DNA of 64,000 bases from Streptomyces geranii (GCF_002954775.1 NZ_KZ672952.1:376883-440882); one strand, 5' to 3'. Shown: positions 37,338 to 46,712, counted from the stretch's first letter. The notes: generated by a model from the letters alone, not told the origin. Made by a program: numbers and translations.

Positions 37338-38386
37338 ACACCACGACCGTCGTGCACGTCGAGGACGTGGCATGGTTCCGCGACGGTGCGTCGCTGGCGT
37401 CGGCCGCACGGGGCGCGGCGGCCACGCTGGCCCGGCGCCTCGGTCTGGGCGAGCACCGCTCGGCGGAGGTGGCCCTGGCCGTCACCGAGGCCGCCACGAA
37501 CGTACAACGGCACGCCGAGGACGGGGCGTTGCTGCTGCGCGCGGTCCGCTCCGACGGCGCGGCAGGGGTGGAGTTCGTCACCGTCGACTCGGGCCCCGGG
37601 ATGACCGACGTGTCCGCCGCCCTCAGCGACGGAACGTCGAGCGCCGGCACCCTGGGGATCGGGCTCGGCGCGGTCTCCCGGCTCGCCGACCATTTCGACC
37701 TGCACTCCGTACCGGGCCGCGGCACGGTCATGACCGCGCAGTTCTGGCCACGCACCGGGGACGGCAGAGCGGCCGTCCCCGTGCCGGGTGCCTCCCCCGT
37801 GGACGGCGTGACGAGGCCCATCAGCGGCGAGAGCGTGTGCGGGGACGCGTGGGCCGTACGCACCCTCACGGTCGAGGGCGCGCGCCCGGTGGTCCTGCTC
37901 ATGCTGTGCGACGGTCTGGGTCACGGTCCTCTCGCGGCCCGCGCCAGCCAGGCGGCGGTCAAGGCGTTCCACGAGACGCGCGATCTCAGTCCGGAGGGCG
38001 TCCTCAACGCCGTTCACCCCTCGCTGCGGGGTACCCGGGGCGGGGCGGTCGCCGTGGCGCGGATCGAGCCCGACGCGGGGCGGGTGCTGTACTGCGGCAT
38101 CGGCAACGTCAGCGGTTTCCTCCTCGCCGACGACGGGCGCCGCGCCCTGCTCTCGGCCCCCGGAATCGTCGGCTCGCACATGAGGCGACTGCGGACGTTC
38201 GAGGAACCCCTCCCCGTTCACGGTGCCTTGGTGATGCACTCGGACGGACTGACCGAACGGTGGGACCACACGGCTCTCCCCGGTCTGCTGCACCACTCGC
38301 CGCTCGTCGTCGCGGGCCATCTGCTGCGCGAGGCGGGTGTACGACGGGACGACGCCGGCGTGGTCGTGGTCAAGGGGGCCTGGTGA
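37334..38386 (+). CDS. RsbT-like ATPase domain fused to an RsbX/SpoIIE-type phosphatase
   Basis: 350 residues. The first 130 form a second GHKL domain (TEAATNVQRHA, VDSGPGMTD, LGIGLGAVSRLAD). The remainder is a PP2C-type domain with the acidic metal motifs GDAWAVR and LMLCDGLGHG and the closing MHSDGLTERWD. This resembles RsbX, which resets the stressosome, with an additional kinase-like half. It overlaps neighbours on both sides (GTGA), so the stoichiometry is set by coupled translation. Confidence 0.85.
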   Translation: MNTTTVVHVEDVAWFRDGASLASAARGAAATLARRLGLGEHRSAEVALAVTEAATNVQRHAEDGALLLRAVRSDGAAGVEFVTVDSGPGMTDVSAALSDGTSSAGTLGIGLGAVSRLADHFDLHSVPGRGTVMTAQFWPRTGDGRAAVPVPGASPVDGVTRPISGESVCGDAWAVRTLTVEGARPVVLLMLCDGLGHGPLAARASQAAVKAFHETRDLSPEGVLNAVHPSLRGTRGGAVAVARIEPDAGRVLYCGIGNVSGFLLADDGRRALLSAPGIVGSHMRRLRTFEEPLPVHGALVMHSDGLTERWDHTALPGLLHHSPLVVAGHLLREAGVRRDDAGVVVVKGAW

Positions 38387-39855
38387 CCGAGGACGGGCGA
38401 GGGAGCACAGCGGCCGAGGCTCGCGCACCGGGTCCACGCGGCGGCCCGTCGTACGCGGACCGTCCGCCCGTTCCGGTGACGTCCTTCGGTCTCTCCTCCG
38501 CCCAGGACGTGTTCGGCCTGCGCCGCCGCGCACAACAGGCCGCCGCCGCGCTGGCGTTGGACCACCAGGACCAGGTCAGACTGGCGACGGCGCTGAGCGA
38601 ACTGGGCCGGGAACGGCTCGGTTCTCTCGATCTGCGGGTCTCCTTCGACCTGGACACGACTGATCGGCCGGCATCCCTCGTCGTCACCTTCGACTGGAGC
38701 GTGGGGCCCCCGCCCGCCCCGGAGACAGTCGACCTGGCCAGGAAGCTCGTACAGGTCAGGCACCAGGCGGACTCAGGGGCCAACCGTGTCGTCATCACCC
38801 AGCCGCTGCCCTCGGACGGGGCCGGCGCGGCCGAACGGCGCACCCGCCTCGCGGAGGCGCTGAGGGACGGGACTCCGTCGACCGAGGCGGACGATCTCCG
38901 GGCCCGGACACAGGATCTGATCGCCACGTTGGAGGAGACCCGCGCCCAGCGGGAGGAACTCCGTCGGGTGAACGAGGAGTTGGAGGAGACCAATCGCGGA
39001 GTCCTCGCCCTCTACTCCGAGTTGACCCAGGAACTGGAGACCACCAACAGCGGCGTGCTGGCACTGCACTCGGAACTGGAGGACAAACGACACCAGTTGC
39101 AGGAGGCCGGCGAGGCCAAGACCAGGTTCTGGACCAATGTCAGCCACGAGCTGCGCACTCCGGTCAACTCGGTGGTCGCGCTCTCCACCCTGCTGCTGGC
39201 GCCCAGTTCGCCGCCGCTCACCGAGGAGCAGCGGGAACAGATCAACCTCGTCGCGTCCTCCGGCCACACACTGCTGTCACTCGTGAACGACCTGCTGGAC
39301 GTCGCCAAGGCCGAAGCCGGTCACCTCGACATCCATCCCCGGCCCGTGGATCTACGACTGCTCGTCGCCCACCTCGGCGGCCTGCTGCGGAGCGGCTACG
39401 ACCACGACCGGGTCACCCTCGTCACCCCCGGCCTCGAACAGCAGCCGACACTGGTGACCGACGAGACACTGCTGGTCCGCATCCTGCGCAATCTCCTGTC
39501 CAACGCCCTGAAGTTCACCGAGCGGGGCGAGGTGCGCCTGGACATCGCCGTCGACCCCGAACCGTCGCCCCACGCAGTGCTGTTCACTGTCACCGACACG
39601 GGAATCGGGATCCCACCCGACGAACTCGGCCGCGTCTTCGAGGCGTTCTACCAGGTCCGCGGCCCGCACCAGAACGGGCGGCCGGGCACCGGCCTGGGCC
39701 TGCCCTACGCCCGCACACTCGCCGAGCTGCTCGGCGGCTCCCTCACCCTCACCAGCACCGTGGGCGTCGGCACCCGGGTGCGGGTACGGCTGCCGGACCT
39801 CGGCCTCCGGCCCCTGAAGGAACCGGACATCGAAGGGTCAGGTCATGCCCGATAG
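38383..39855 (+). CDS. Hybrid switch-type sensor histidine kinase
   Basis: 490 residues, no membrane segment. The N-terminus (about 30-130) resembles an RsbT-type module (LRRRAQQAAAALALDHQDQV...TALSELGRERLG). A coiled coil follows (about 165-240) with a duplicated unit: LEETNRGVLALYSEL and then LETTNSGVLALHSEL. Next comes the phospho-acceptor H box NVSHELRTPVNSV and the catalytic domain (NLLSNALKFTERGE, DTGIGIPPDELGRVF, GTGLGLPYA). It overlaps the response regulator gene by 11 bases, so the two form a pair. A cytoplasmic signal is likely. Confidence 0.9.
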   Translation: MTEDGRGSTAAEARAPGPRGGPSYADRPPVPVTSFGLSSAQDVFGLRRRAQQAAAALALDHQDQVRLATALSELGRERLGSLDLRVSFDLDTTDRPASLVVTFDWSVGPPPAPETVDLARKLVQVRHQADSGANRVVITQPLPSDGAGAAERRTRLAEALRDGTPSTEADDLRARTQDLIATLEETRAQREELRRVNEELEETNRGVLALYSELTQELETTNSGVLALHSELEDKRHQLQEAGEAKTRFWTNVSHELRTPVNSVVALSTLLLAPSSPPLTEEQREQINLVASSGHTLLSLVNDLLDVAKAEAGHLDIHPRPVDLRLLVAHLGGLLRSGYDHDRVTLVTPGLEQQPTLVTDETLLVRILRNLLSNALKFTERGEVRLDIAVDPEPSPHAVLFTVTDTGIGIPPDELGRVFEAFYQVRGPHQNGRPGTGLGLPYARTLAELLGGSLTLTSTVGVGTRVRVRLPDLGLRPLKEPDIEGSGHAR

Positions 39856-41452
39856 CGTCCAGGATCTCTCGCCCGCGACCGTCCTGGTCATCGACGACAG
39901 CGAGACGAACCGCTACGTCCTCACCAGCTGGCTCCGGCGCGCGGGGCACACGGTCATCGGCGCCGCCACCGGTGAACAGGGGCTCACCCGGCTGGACTCC
40001 GCCGAGGTCGACGCGCTCCCGGATCTCGCAATCATCGACGTCCGGCTGCCCGACATGAGCGGCTTCGAGATCAGCGAACGCCTCAAGGCAGATCCACGCA
40101 CGGCCCATCTGCCGATCATCCAGATCTCCGCCGCCGCGATCAGCCCCGACGATCACGCCGAAGGGCTGAGACGCGGCGCGGACGCCTACCTCGACCAGCC
40201 CATCGACCCCGGCGAACTCCTCGCCACCGTCAGCGCCACCCTGCGCTACTCCAGGGCCCGCGGGCGGGCCGAGAAGCTCGCGCAGCGCCTCATCGCGCTG
40301 AACGAGGCGACGCTGGACGTCTACAGCGCGATCGGCTTCCGCTCCTTCGCGTCGGCGGCCACCGGCGGTGCGGCGACCGTCCTGGGCAGTCCGGCCGGCG
40401 CGGTGTTCCTCTCGCCGCAGGGGCAGGCCGTCCACAGCATGAGCGACGGTCCGCGCGCCACCGTACAGATCAGTCCCGCGCATCCGGGCCTCCTGGACCG
40501 GCTCGCGGCGCACGGTCTGAACCAGGACACCGGAGCCAGGGTCGTCCGTGTCCCGCACAGCCGGTGGCGAGCCCTGCTGCCGGGCGACCACCTCCACGGA
40601 GAGATCGCCCTGGCCGCCTCCCGCACCAAGCGCGGGCGTCCGCCCGTCTGCCTGGCCGTCCCCGCGACCGCCCTGCGCGACGCCGACGACGAGCGGCTCT
40701 TCCAGCAGCTGGCCAACACCAGTGCCCTGGCCCTCGAAGCCCTGCGGACCTACAACGAGGAACACGCCCTGGGCCTGGCCCTCCAACGCTCCTTCCTCCC
40801 CAAGGAGTTGCCGACCGTCCCCGGCATCGAACTGGGCTTCCGCTATCTGCCCGCCTCCGAACACGCGGAGATCGGCGGCGACTTCTACGAAGCGGTCCAG
40901 ACAGTGAACGGTCTCCTCCTGGCCATCGGAGACGTCGTCGGCCACTCGCTGACCGCCGCGACCGTCATGGGCGAAGTACGCCACGCCCTGCGTGCCTACG
41001 CCATCGAGGGCCACCCTCCGCACCACATCCTGCAGCGCCTGGAAACGCTGCTGGGCCAGTCCCAGCCCGGCCTCACCGTGACCCTCTGCCTCGCCCTCGT
41101 CACCCCGGGCAACCGCCAACTGCACATCGCCAACGCCGGCCACATCCCCCCGCTGGTGATCGACCCACGGGACGGGCCACGGTTCCACCACCCGCACGGT
41201 CCGCTCCTGGGCCTGGGCCTCCCCCACCCGCCGCCGACCGTCCTGCCCGCCCCGCCCGGCACCCGCCTGCTCATGGTCACGGACGGACTCGTCGAGGTAC
41301 GTACGACCCATCTCGACACCTCCCTCGACGAGTTCCGGGACGCCGTGGCCGACGGCCCGGAAGACCTTGAGGAACTGTGCGATCTGCTGCTCGCCCGCTT
41401 CGGACGCGACAAAGACGACGACATCGCCCTGATCACAGCCCTGTTCACGTGA
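39845..41452 (+). CDS. Response regulator with GAF-like and PP2C/SpoIIE phosphatase output
   Basis: 535 residues. Receiver domain (about 10-130): acidic pair IDDSE, phospho-acceptor in IIDVRLPDMSG, Lys replaced by Gln in the usual KP position (DQPIDPGEL). A middle GAF-like region (about 155-300) is followed by SpoIIE-type phosphatase (about 320-535): LQRSFLPKELP, IGGDFYEA, IGDVVGHSLTAA, VTDGLVEVR. It is expected to dephosphorylate an anti-sigma antagonist under control of the upstream kinase and possibly RsbT. It is the likely output of the operon. Confidence 0.9.
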   Translation: MPDSVQDLSPATVLVIDDSETNRYVLTSWLRRAGHTVIGAATGEQGLTRLDSAEVDALPDLAIIDVRLPDMSGFEISERLKADPRTAHLPIIQISAAAISPDDHAEGLRRGADAYLDQPIDPGELLATVSATLRYSRARGRAEKLAQRLIALNEATLDVYSAIGFRSFASAATGGAATVLGSPAGAVFLSPQGQAVHSMSDGPRATVQISPAHPGLLDRLAAHGLNQDTGARVVRVPHSRWRALLPGDHLHGEIALAASRTKRGRPPVCLAVPATALRDADDERLFQQLANTSALALEALRTYNEEHALGLALQRSFLPKELPTVPGIELGFRYLPASEHAEIGGDFYEAVQTVNGLLLAIGDVVGHSLTAATVMGEVRHALRAYAIEGHPPHHILQRLETLLGQSQPGLTVTLCLALVTPGNRQLHIANAGHIPPLVIDPRDGPRFHHPHGPLLGLGLPHPPPTVLPAPPGTRLLMVTDGLVEVRTTHLDTSLDEFRDAVADGPEDLEELCDLLLARFGRDKDDDIALITALFT

Positions 41453-41533
41453 GCGCTCGCGACGCCCTTGTGCAGCTTGCGTGAAAAGCTGGGTAGACGG
41501 TGTGTCCAGGCGACGTCGACACAGGAGGACGCG

Positions 41534-42223
41534 GTGGACTGGGGCCGGTTCGCGCAGCAGATGGCAGCGATGGCACGGGACCTTCTGGCACAGGAGTCGG
41601 TGGACGCCACGCTGGAACGGATCACCGCGTCGGCCACCGAACTGGTGGACGGCTGCGACGCGGCCGGCATCCTCGTACAGCACGACGCGACGACGGAGAC
41701 CCTCGCCCCCACCGACCAACTGGTCGTCGACAGCGACCTGCTGCAGTACCGGCTGCGTGAAGGGCCGTGCTTCGACGCCGCCCGCGCCGCGCAGGGCGAG
41801 CGGGTCTTCCGTATCCACGACCTCACCGCCGAGCAGCGGCGCTGGCCCGTGTACGCCCCGCAGGCCCGTGCGCTCGGAGTGGGCAGCATGATGGGCTTCC
41901 TGCTGTTCACCGACGACGAGGACCTGGGCGCGCTGAACCTCTACTCCCGCGAGCCAGGCGCGTTCACCGAGACCAGCGAGCTGGTCGGCTGGCTGCTGGC
42001 CTCGCACGCCGCGGTCGCCTTCTCCAGCGCCCGCACCCACGCCCAACTGGAACAGGCCGTCACCACCCGCCATGTCATCGGCGAGGCCATGGGCATCATG
42101 ATGGGCCGCCACCGCGTCACCGAGAAGCAGGCGTTCGACATGCTGCGCCGCTCATCGCAGCTGACCAACGTCAAGCTCCGTGAGGTCGCCCGACAGGTGT
42201 GCGAGAAGGGCAGCCTCCCGTGA
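41534..42223 (+). CDS. GAF-ANTAR RNA-binding antiterminator-type regulator
   Basis: 229 residues from GTG 41534 (AGGAGG five bases upstream). The GAF domain (about 25-150: SATELVDGCDAAGILV, LREGPCFDAAR) is followed by an ANTAR domain (about 165-225: RHVIGEAMGIMMGRHRVTEKQAFDML...VKLREVARQV). ANTAR proteins bind paired hairpins in nascent RNA and prevent termination. It lies 81 bases after the response regulator and may be transcribed with it. Confidence 0.9.
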   Translation: MDWGRFAQQMAAMARDLLAQESVDATLERITASATELVDGCDAAGILVQHDATTETLAPTDQLVVDSDLLQYRLREGPCFDAARAAQGERVFRIHDLTAEQRRWPVYAPQARALGVGSMMGFLLFTDDEDLGALNLYSREPGAFTETSELVGWLLASHAAVAFSSARTHAQLEQAVTTRHVIGEAMGIMMGRHRVTEKQAFDMLRRSSQLTNVKLREVARQVCEKGSLP

Positions 42224-42288
42224 CCCCGGCCGGGCACGACGTGTCCATCTGCCTTCCTGCTCTCCTGTTCCGGTACGCCTGACGTCGT

Positions 42289-42315
42289 GCGCCTGACCTG
42301 GTACGCGGTCAGCGC
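42289..42315. terminator. Hairpin between convergent genes
   Basis: GCGCCTGACC, loop, then GGTCAGCGC pair with one mismatch between the ANTAR gene and the small minus-strand gene. A looser inverted repeat GCACGACGT / ACGTCGTGC at 42234-42242 and 42282-42290 lies just before it. Confidence 0.4.
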
Positions 42316-42515
42316 CTCGTCGTGAGCCGCGGATCGGCCTCCTTCTCGGGCTCCTCCTCGGACCCGTCGTCAGGCGCGTCATCGGGCTCGCTGTCGTTCT
42401 CGGCCTTCTCCCGGACGTCTCGCGGTGTGGGTGCGACGACGCTCCGCTCCTCCGCGGACCGTTCACGCGTCTTCTCGTCGACCGGAGGTGTGTCGTCGTC
42501 ACCGGGGGTGTTCAT
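42309..42515 (-). CDS. Small, highly charged hypothetical protein
   Basis: 68 residues, dominated by Asp, Glu, Pro and Arg (for example AENDSEPDDAPDDGSEEEP) with no hydrophobic core, so probably disordered. GAGAGGGG precedes the ATG. It sits 40 bases downstream of the catalase stop, same strand, so the two may be co-transcribed. No family recognised. Confidence 0.55.
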   Translation of the reverse strand: MNTPGDDDTPPVDEKTRERSAEERSVVAPTPRDVREKAENDSEPDDAPDDGSEEEPEKEADPRLTTRR

Positions 42516-42555
42516 GGGGTTCCCCTCTCTCGGGTTTCGGGCAGCGCTGCGGCAG

Positions 42556-44076
42556 CTATGCCTTGTGCTGCATGGAGCGGCGTGCGGGGTTGCCCTGGTC
42601 CGTCGCCTTCGGGTCCTTCTCCTGGGACTTCGCCCGTACGCCGTCGGCGATGCGTTTGCCGGTCGATTCGTCGATCCTCGACCAGTAGGCGAAGGCGCGT
42701 TCGAGGACGGGCTCGCTCACCCCGTTGAGGAGGTGGCCGACGACGTTGTCGACCAGGCGGTCACGGGCCGCGTCGTCCATGACCTCACGGATCAGCGTGC
42801 CCGGCTGCCCCCAGTCGTCGTCCTCCGGGTGGGACACGTATGCCGTACGAGTGATCTCACCGTCCGCCGCCCAGCCGGGCGGGGTCCCGTAGCGGGCCGT
42901 GTCGGCGGCCGGACCGCCCTTGGAATTCGGCGCGTAGACGGGGTCCGTGGCCTTCCGGTAGGCCATCGCGCCGTCCTTGGAGTACGTGTGGACGTCGACG
43001 ACGGGCGCGTTGACGGGAAGCTGCTGGTAGTTGGCGCCGATCCGGTGGCGGTGCGCGTCCCCGTACGAGAACAGGCGGGCCAGCAGCATCCGGTCCGGGC
43101 TCGGCCCGATGCCGGGGACGAGGTTGTTCGGCTGGAAGGCCGCCTGCTCGATCTCGGCGTGGTTGTCCGTCGGGTTGCGGTCGAGCGTCATACGGCCGAC
43201 CGGGATGAGCGGGTAGTCACCGTGCGGCCACACCTTGGTCAGGTCGAACGGGTTGAACCGATAGCCCGCGGCGTCCTGGTACGGCATGACCTGCACATGG
43301 AGGGTCCAGCTGGGCCACTCCCCGTCACGGATGTGCTCGAAGAGATCACGCGTGTGGTAGTCCGTGTCGACGGCGGCCATCTGGTCGGCCTCGTGCTGGG
43401 TGAAGAACTCGATGCCCTGGTCGGTCCTGAAATGGTATTTCACCCAGAACCGCTCACCGTCGGCATTGATCCACATGTACGTGTGCGACGAGTAGCCGTT
43501 CATATGACGCCACGTCCGCGGAATTCCACGGTCGCCCATCAGCCAGGTGACCTGGTGGGCGGATTCCGGGGAGAGCGTCCAGAAGTCCCACTGCATGTCG
43601 TGGTCGCGAAGGTTGTTGTCCGCGCGGCGTTTCTGGGACCGGATGAAATGCTGGAATTTCATCGGATCCTTGATGAAGAAGACCGGCGTGTTGTTGCCGA
43701 CCATGTCGTAATTGCCTTCGCTGGTGTAGAGCTTCACCGCGAAACCGCGCGGGTCCCGCCAGGTGTCCGGGCTGCCGCGCTCCCCCGCCACGGTCGAGAA
43801 CCGGACGACCAGGTCGGTGCGCGTACCCGGCTGGAACACGGCCGCCCTGGTGTAGGCGCTCACGTCGTGGGTCACCTCGAAGTTCCCGAAGGCGCCGCTG
43901 CCCTTCGCATGCGGCTGGCGCTCGGGAATCCGCTCCCGGTTGAACTGCGCCATCTGCTCGATCAGATAGGCGTCCTGCAGCAGGACCGGCCCTCCGGGAC
44001 CGACGGTCAGCGAGTGCTCGTCGCTCTCCACCGGAGCGCCCGAGTCGGTCGTGGTGGCCGGGCGGATCTCTGTCAT
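42556..44076 (-). CDS. Monofunctional haem catalase
   Basis: 506 residues, small-subunit clade size. Distal His in [13 protein letters not shown], substrate-channel residues [20 protein letters not shown], Asn/Phe segment [14 protein letters not shown], and proximal haem ligand Tyr in [14 protein letters not shown]. It decomposes hydrogen peroxide in the cytosol. The ATG at 44076 has AGGAG upstream; the frame continues to 44586 only because it reads into the SRPBCC relic. I saw no obvious CatR or OxyR operator. Confidence 0.95.
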   Translation of the reverse strand: MTEIRPATTTDSGAPVESDEHSLTVGPGGPVLLQDAYLIEQMAQFNRERIPERQPHAKGSGAFGNFEVTHDVSAYTRAAVFQPGTRTDLVVRFSTVAGERGSPDTWRDPRGFAVKLYTSEGNYDMVGNNTPVFFIKDPMKFQHFIRSQKRRADNNLRDHDMQWDFWTLSPESAHQVTWLMGDRGIPRTWRHMNGYSSHTYMWINADGERFWVKYHFRTDQGIEFFTQHEADQMAAVDTDYHTRDLFEHIRDGEWPSWTLHVQVMPYQDAAGYRFNPFDLTKVWPHGDYPLIPVGRMTLDRNPTDNHAEIEQAAFQPNNLVPGIGPSPDRMLLARLFSYGDAHRHRIGANYQQLPVNAPVVDVHTYSKDGAMAYRKATDPVYAPNSKGGPAADTARYGTPPGWAADGEITRTAYVSHPEDDDWGQPGTLIREVMDDAARDRLVDNVVGHLLNGVSEPVLERAFAYWSRIDESTGKRIADGVRAKSQEKDPKATDQGNPARRSMQHKA

Positions 44077-44267
44077 GACATTTCTCCTGTCACCTGTCGC
44101 CTGTCGACGGGTCTCACCGCCATCGCGCGGGACGGGCACACACCGGAACGCGCCACGCGCCGGACTCGGCCCGACGGACCGACGTCGCCACCGCCGACCC
44201 GTCCGAGGCCCACAGACCGCGTGACCCCGAGCGGCCACACCAAACATCGCCCGCCTCGCCGGGGCGG

Positions 44268-44586
44268 ATGCGTCCGCGCCCCTCTCGGCCATACCGCTGG
44301 GCTCGACGTCCATCGTCAGCTCCACGCGGGTGTGCGTGTCGTCGAGTCGCTCGAACCGGACCGAGCCACGCTGCTCGGTGTCGAACTCGCGCCACACCCC
44401 GCCGATCTTGGTCCTCCAGTGGTTGTGCCGGTCGTCGAGCTGCCGTACCTCCTCGACACCCTCCATGAACCTCGGGAACTCCTCGAACTGGGTCCACTGG
44501 TTGTAGGCGGCGTGGACGGGAGCGTCCACCTGCACTCCGGGCGGCGGCGACCGGTGACCGGCGCGGGATTCACTCGTTTGACGCAA
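44268..44586 (-). pseudogene. Internally deleted SRPBCC/polyketide-cyclase-like gene
   Basis: The minus frame reads [20 protein letters not shown], then [32 protein letters not shown], and jumps straight to [19 protein letters not shown]. In Streptomyces SRPBCC proteins those segments are separated by roughly 20-25 residues around a conserved DERIAW-like strand. After AERGADA the frame becomes unrelated and Arg/Gly-rich. It is a relic, located just upstream of the catalase and divergent from the next gene. Confidence 0.6.
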
Positions 44587-44624
44587 CGAAAGGTCACACG
44601 CCCCGCCCGGAAAGGATCCCGTTC

Positions 44625-46523
44625 ATGCACCTTCGCCCGTTCCGGCGCAGCGCCGAGGACGCCAGGCTCCGCGTACTGGACGCCGAGTCGGTCCTCCTGG
44701 AGCAGTACGGGGACCTCGTACGTCTGGCCCATCTCGTTCTTCCCGCGTCGCTCGGCCGGCATCGCCGAGTGCTGCTGGCGCACTCCTTGGTACAAGGCGC
44801 CTTGTCCGGCGCGCGGACCGGCCCGGTCGAACGGTCGTTGTGGGTGGCGGTGTTGCGGGGCGCTCTGGCGTACGGGCACCGTCCGTATCCGTGGCCCCGG
44901 CTCCCCTTCGTCGTGGGGCTGCGGCTGTTCCCGCGTTCGGGCGGGGCCGCGGAACTCGCCCTGGCGCAGCGGCTGTCGGAGGTGTCGGCCGCCGGGCGTG
45001 CCGCGTTCGTCCTGTGCGTGGCGCACGCGCTGCCCGATGCCGCCGTGCACGACCTGCTCAAGGACGCCGGTGCTGCCGACCCGGCCGACGCGCTGCGTGC
45101 CGCGCGGTCGGTGGAGGCGGGTCTCGGGGAGTCGGCCGCCGCGCTGCTGGTGGCGCAGGAGTTCGACGCCTGTGCCCTCCAGGCGGGCCCCACCGATCTG
45201 GTGGGCCGTCGAAGGCGGGCCCGGCTGGGCCTGGGGGTGGCGGCCGTCGCCGTGGTGACCGCGGGGGTGCTGGTGGCGACCGCCGCCGGTGGTGCGGCTC
45301 CCCCGGCGGACCGGTCCGTGCCGGTGGCGGCCGGGGGTGCCGGGCCCGCGACGGCGGACCTGGTACGGGCGCCGGCCGGGCTGTGGGACAACACCTCGCG
45401 CGTCGACTTCACCGCGTGGCCCGCCCGGGGCTCCCTGGTGCGTGACGAAGCCCTGCTGGGCCGCGCCCTGACGTCGTGGACGCACAGGCCCGCCGGGACA
45501 CGGGTAGCCCTCGCCGCCGCCACGACCGCAGACCCGCCGGTGTCCGCGCCGCAGTTGCTGTACGCGGGCGACGTCGACGGCCGTGCCGTGGTGCTGCTGT
45601 ACGACGGTCAACGCCTCGCCCGCTACAGGGAGCCCGGTCCCTCGGGGCGGGCACCGGAGCTGAGTCTCGCCCGGGTCGACGACGCGGACGTGACGACGGC
45701 GGCGGCCGTCACGCTGGGCGCGGAGGACGGCCACGCGCGCTATGTGCTGGCTCCGTGGGTCGCCGAGGCGCAGACCCGGGACCTGACGCGGCCCGAGGTG
45801 CTCGGCCGGCCGTTGCGAGTGACGGCGGACGGTGTCACCGATCCGGTGCCGGTCGTTCCGGCGGCGGACCGCTGCGGCAGCCGTCCGGTGCTGCAACTGC
45901 GGTCCTCCGAGCGGATCGCCGAACGGCACGCCTTCCTGCTCGCCGGGCTGGGGGACCTGTCCCCGGCGCATCTGACCTACACCCCGCTGCCGAGGCGCGG
46001 GACGCCTCCCGCCCGGCAGCCCCGGGAGGCCACCGGTACGGCGGCGCTGCTGGCCTGGGCCCACCAGGCCTGTTCCCTGGAATCGGCGGGGAGCACCGGT
46101 GTGCGGGCCGTCAACGTATGGGACTTCGCCGAGCAGCAGCTGCCGGACGGTGGCGGGCGTGCCGTGTGGAGTTGTGCCCGCGCGGACGGTTGGCGGGGGT
46201 CGGGGGACGTGACGGTGTCGTTCCGGACGAGCCGGGACGCGGCCGACGCACCGGCCCGCGCGGTCGCCCGGGCGCAGGAGACCGCCGCGTGCAGCCGGTT
46301 CGGCCAGCACGTCGTGGCCGCTCGGGGCTGGCGTTCGCCGAAGAACCGCTGGTTCGTGCTGGCCGCGGGCAGCCGTGCCGTGGTCAGGCTCTCGGTGAGC
46401 GGGGGCGTGTCGGCCGTCAAGGGGGCGCGGACACTGGCGGTGCCGGCGCCCCGGGAGCCGCGCGTGGTCGTACGGGCGCGGCTGAACACGGGTGAGGAGC
46501 TGGACGGCGTCGGTTCCCGCTGA
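44625..46523 (+). CDS. Membrane-anchored protein with a sigma-like N-terminal region
   Basis: 632 residues, ATG with GGAAAGGA upstream. Residues about 10-180 are helical and resemble a degenerate ECF sigma factor (LLEQYGDLVRLAHLVLPASL; later LSEVSAAGRAAFVLCVAHALPDAAVHDLL as a sigma-4-like part). A single membrane segment follows (about 207-228, LGLGVAAVAVVTAGVLVATA), and the remaining 400 residues are predicted outside. These include a pair of Cys (AADRCGSR, AHQACSLE) and beta-rich sequence. No catalytic motif recognised. It might sense an external signal, but that is inference. Confidence 0.75.
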   Translation: MHLRPFRRSAEDARLRVLDAESVLLEQYGDLVRLAHLVLPASLGRHRRVLLAHSLVQGALSGARTGPVERSLWVAVLRGALAYGHRPYPWPRLPFVVGLRLFPRSGGAAELALAQRLSEVSAAGRAAFVLCVAHALPDAAVHDLLKDAGAADPADALRAARSVEAGLGESAAALLVAQEFDACALQAGPTDLVGRRRRARLGLGVAAVAVVTAGVLVATAAGGAAPPADRSVPVAAGGAGPATADLVRAPAGLWDNTSRVDFTAWPARGSLVRDEALLGRALTSWTHRPAGTRVALAAATTADPPVSAPQLLYAGDVDGRAVVLLYDGQRLARYREPGPSGRAPELSLARVDDADVTTAAAVTLGAEDGHARYVLAPWVAEAQTRDLTRPEVLGRPLRVTADGVTDPVPVVPAADRCGSRPVLQLRSSERIAERHAFLLAGLGDLSPAHLTYTPLPRRGTPPARQPREATGTAALLAWAHQACSLESAGSTGVRAVNVWDFAEQQLPDGGGRAVWSCARADGWRGSGDVTVSFRTSRDAADAPARAVARAQETAACSRFGQHVVAARGWRSPKNRWFVLAAGSRAVVRLSVSGGVSAVKGARTLAVPAPREPRVVVRARLNTGEELDGVGSR

Positions 46524-46553
46524 CCCGTCGGTCGCCGTCCCCCGGGAACGCCT

Positions 46554-46712
46554 TGGAACAACCCCGAGGGCGGCGACGGTCGCGGCGAGGACCACGCCGG
46601 CCGAGGTGATCACTCCCCCGGCGCCGACCGGTCCGCGCGGCACATCCTCACGTACGCCATGTCGCAGCGACTCCTCCCGGACCCGGGACATGAGGAAGAT
46701 GTTGCAGTGCAC
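46554..46712 (-). pseudogene. Fragment of an MMPL/RND-type transporter
   Basis: About 53 codons read NIFLMSRVREESLRHGVRE and GGVITSAGVVLAATVAALGV, the highly conserved loop and helix near the C-terminus of actinobacterial MMPL transporters. Both sides are missing. It fills part of the 331-base gap between the convergent genes ending at 46523 and 46855; the rest of the gap shows nothing I can identify. Confidence 0.55.

Noticed and set aside
44077..44586. Catalase with a 170-residue N-terminal extension
   Set aside because: The extra sequence is an SRPBCC gene relic that happens to be in frame; ATG 44076 has AGGAG and matches the family start.
44316..46712. 798-codon minus-strand frame opposite the membrane protein gene
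   Set aside because: The plus-strand gene has a start, ribosome site and protein-like composition. Only the first 53 codons of the minus frame resemble a real family (MMPL), so only that fragment is reported.
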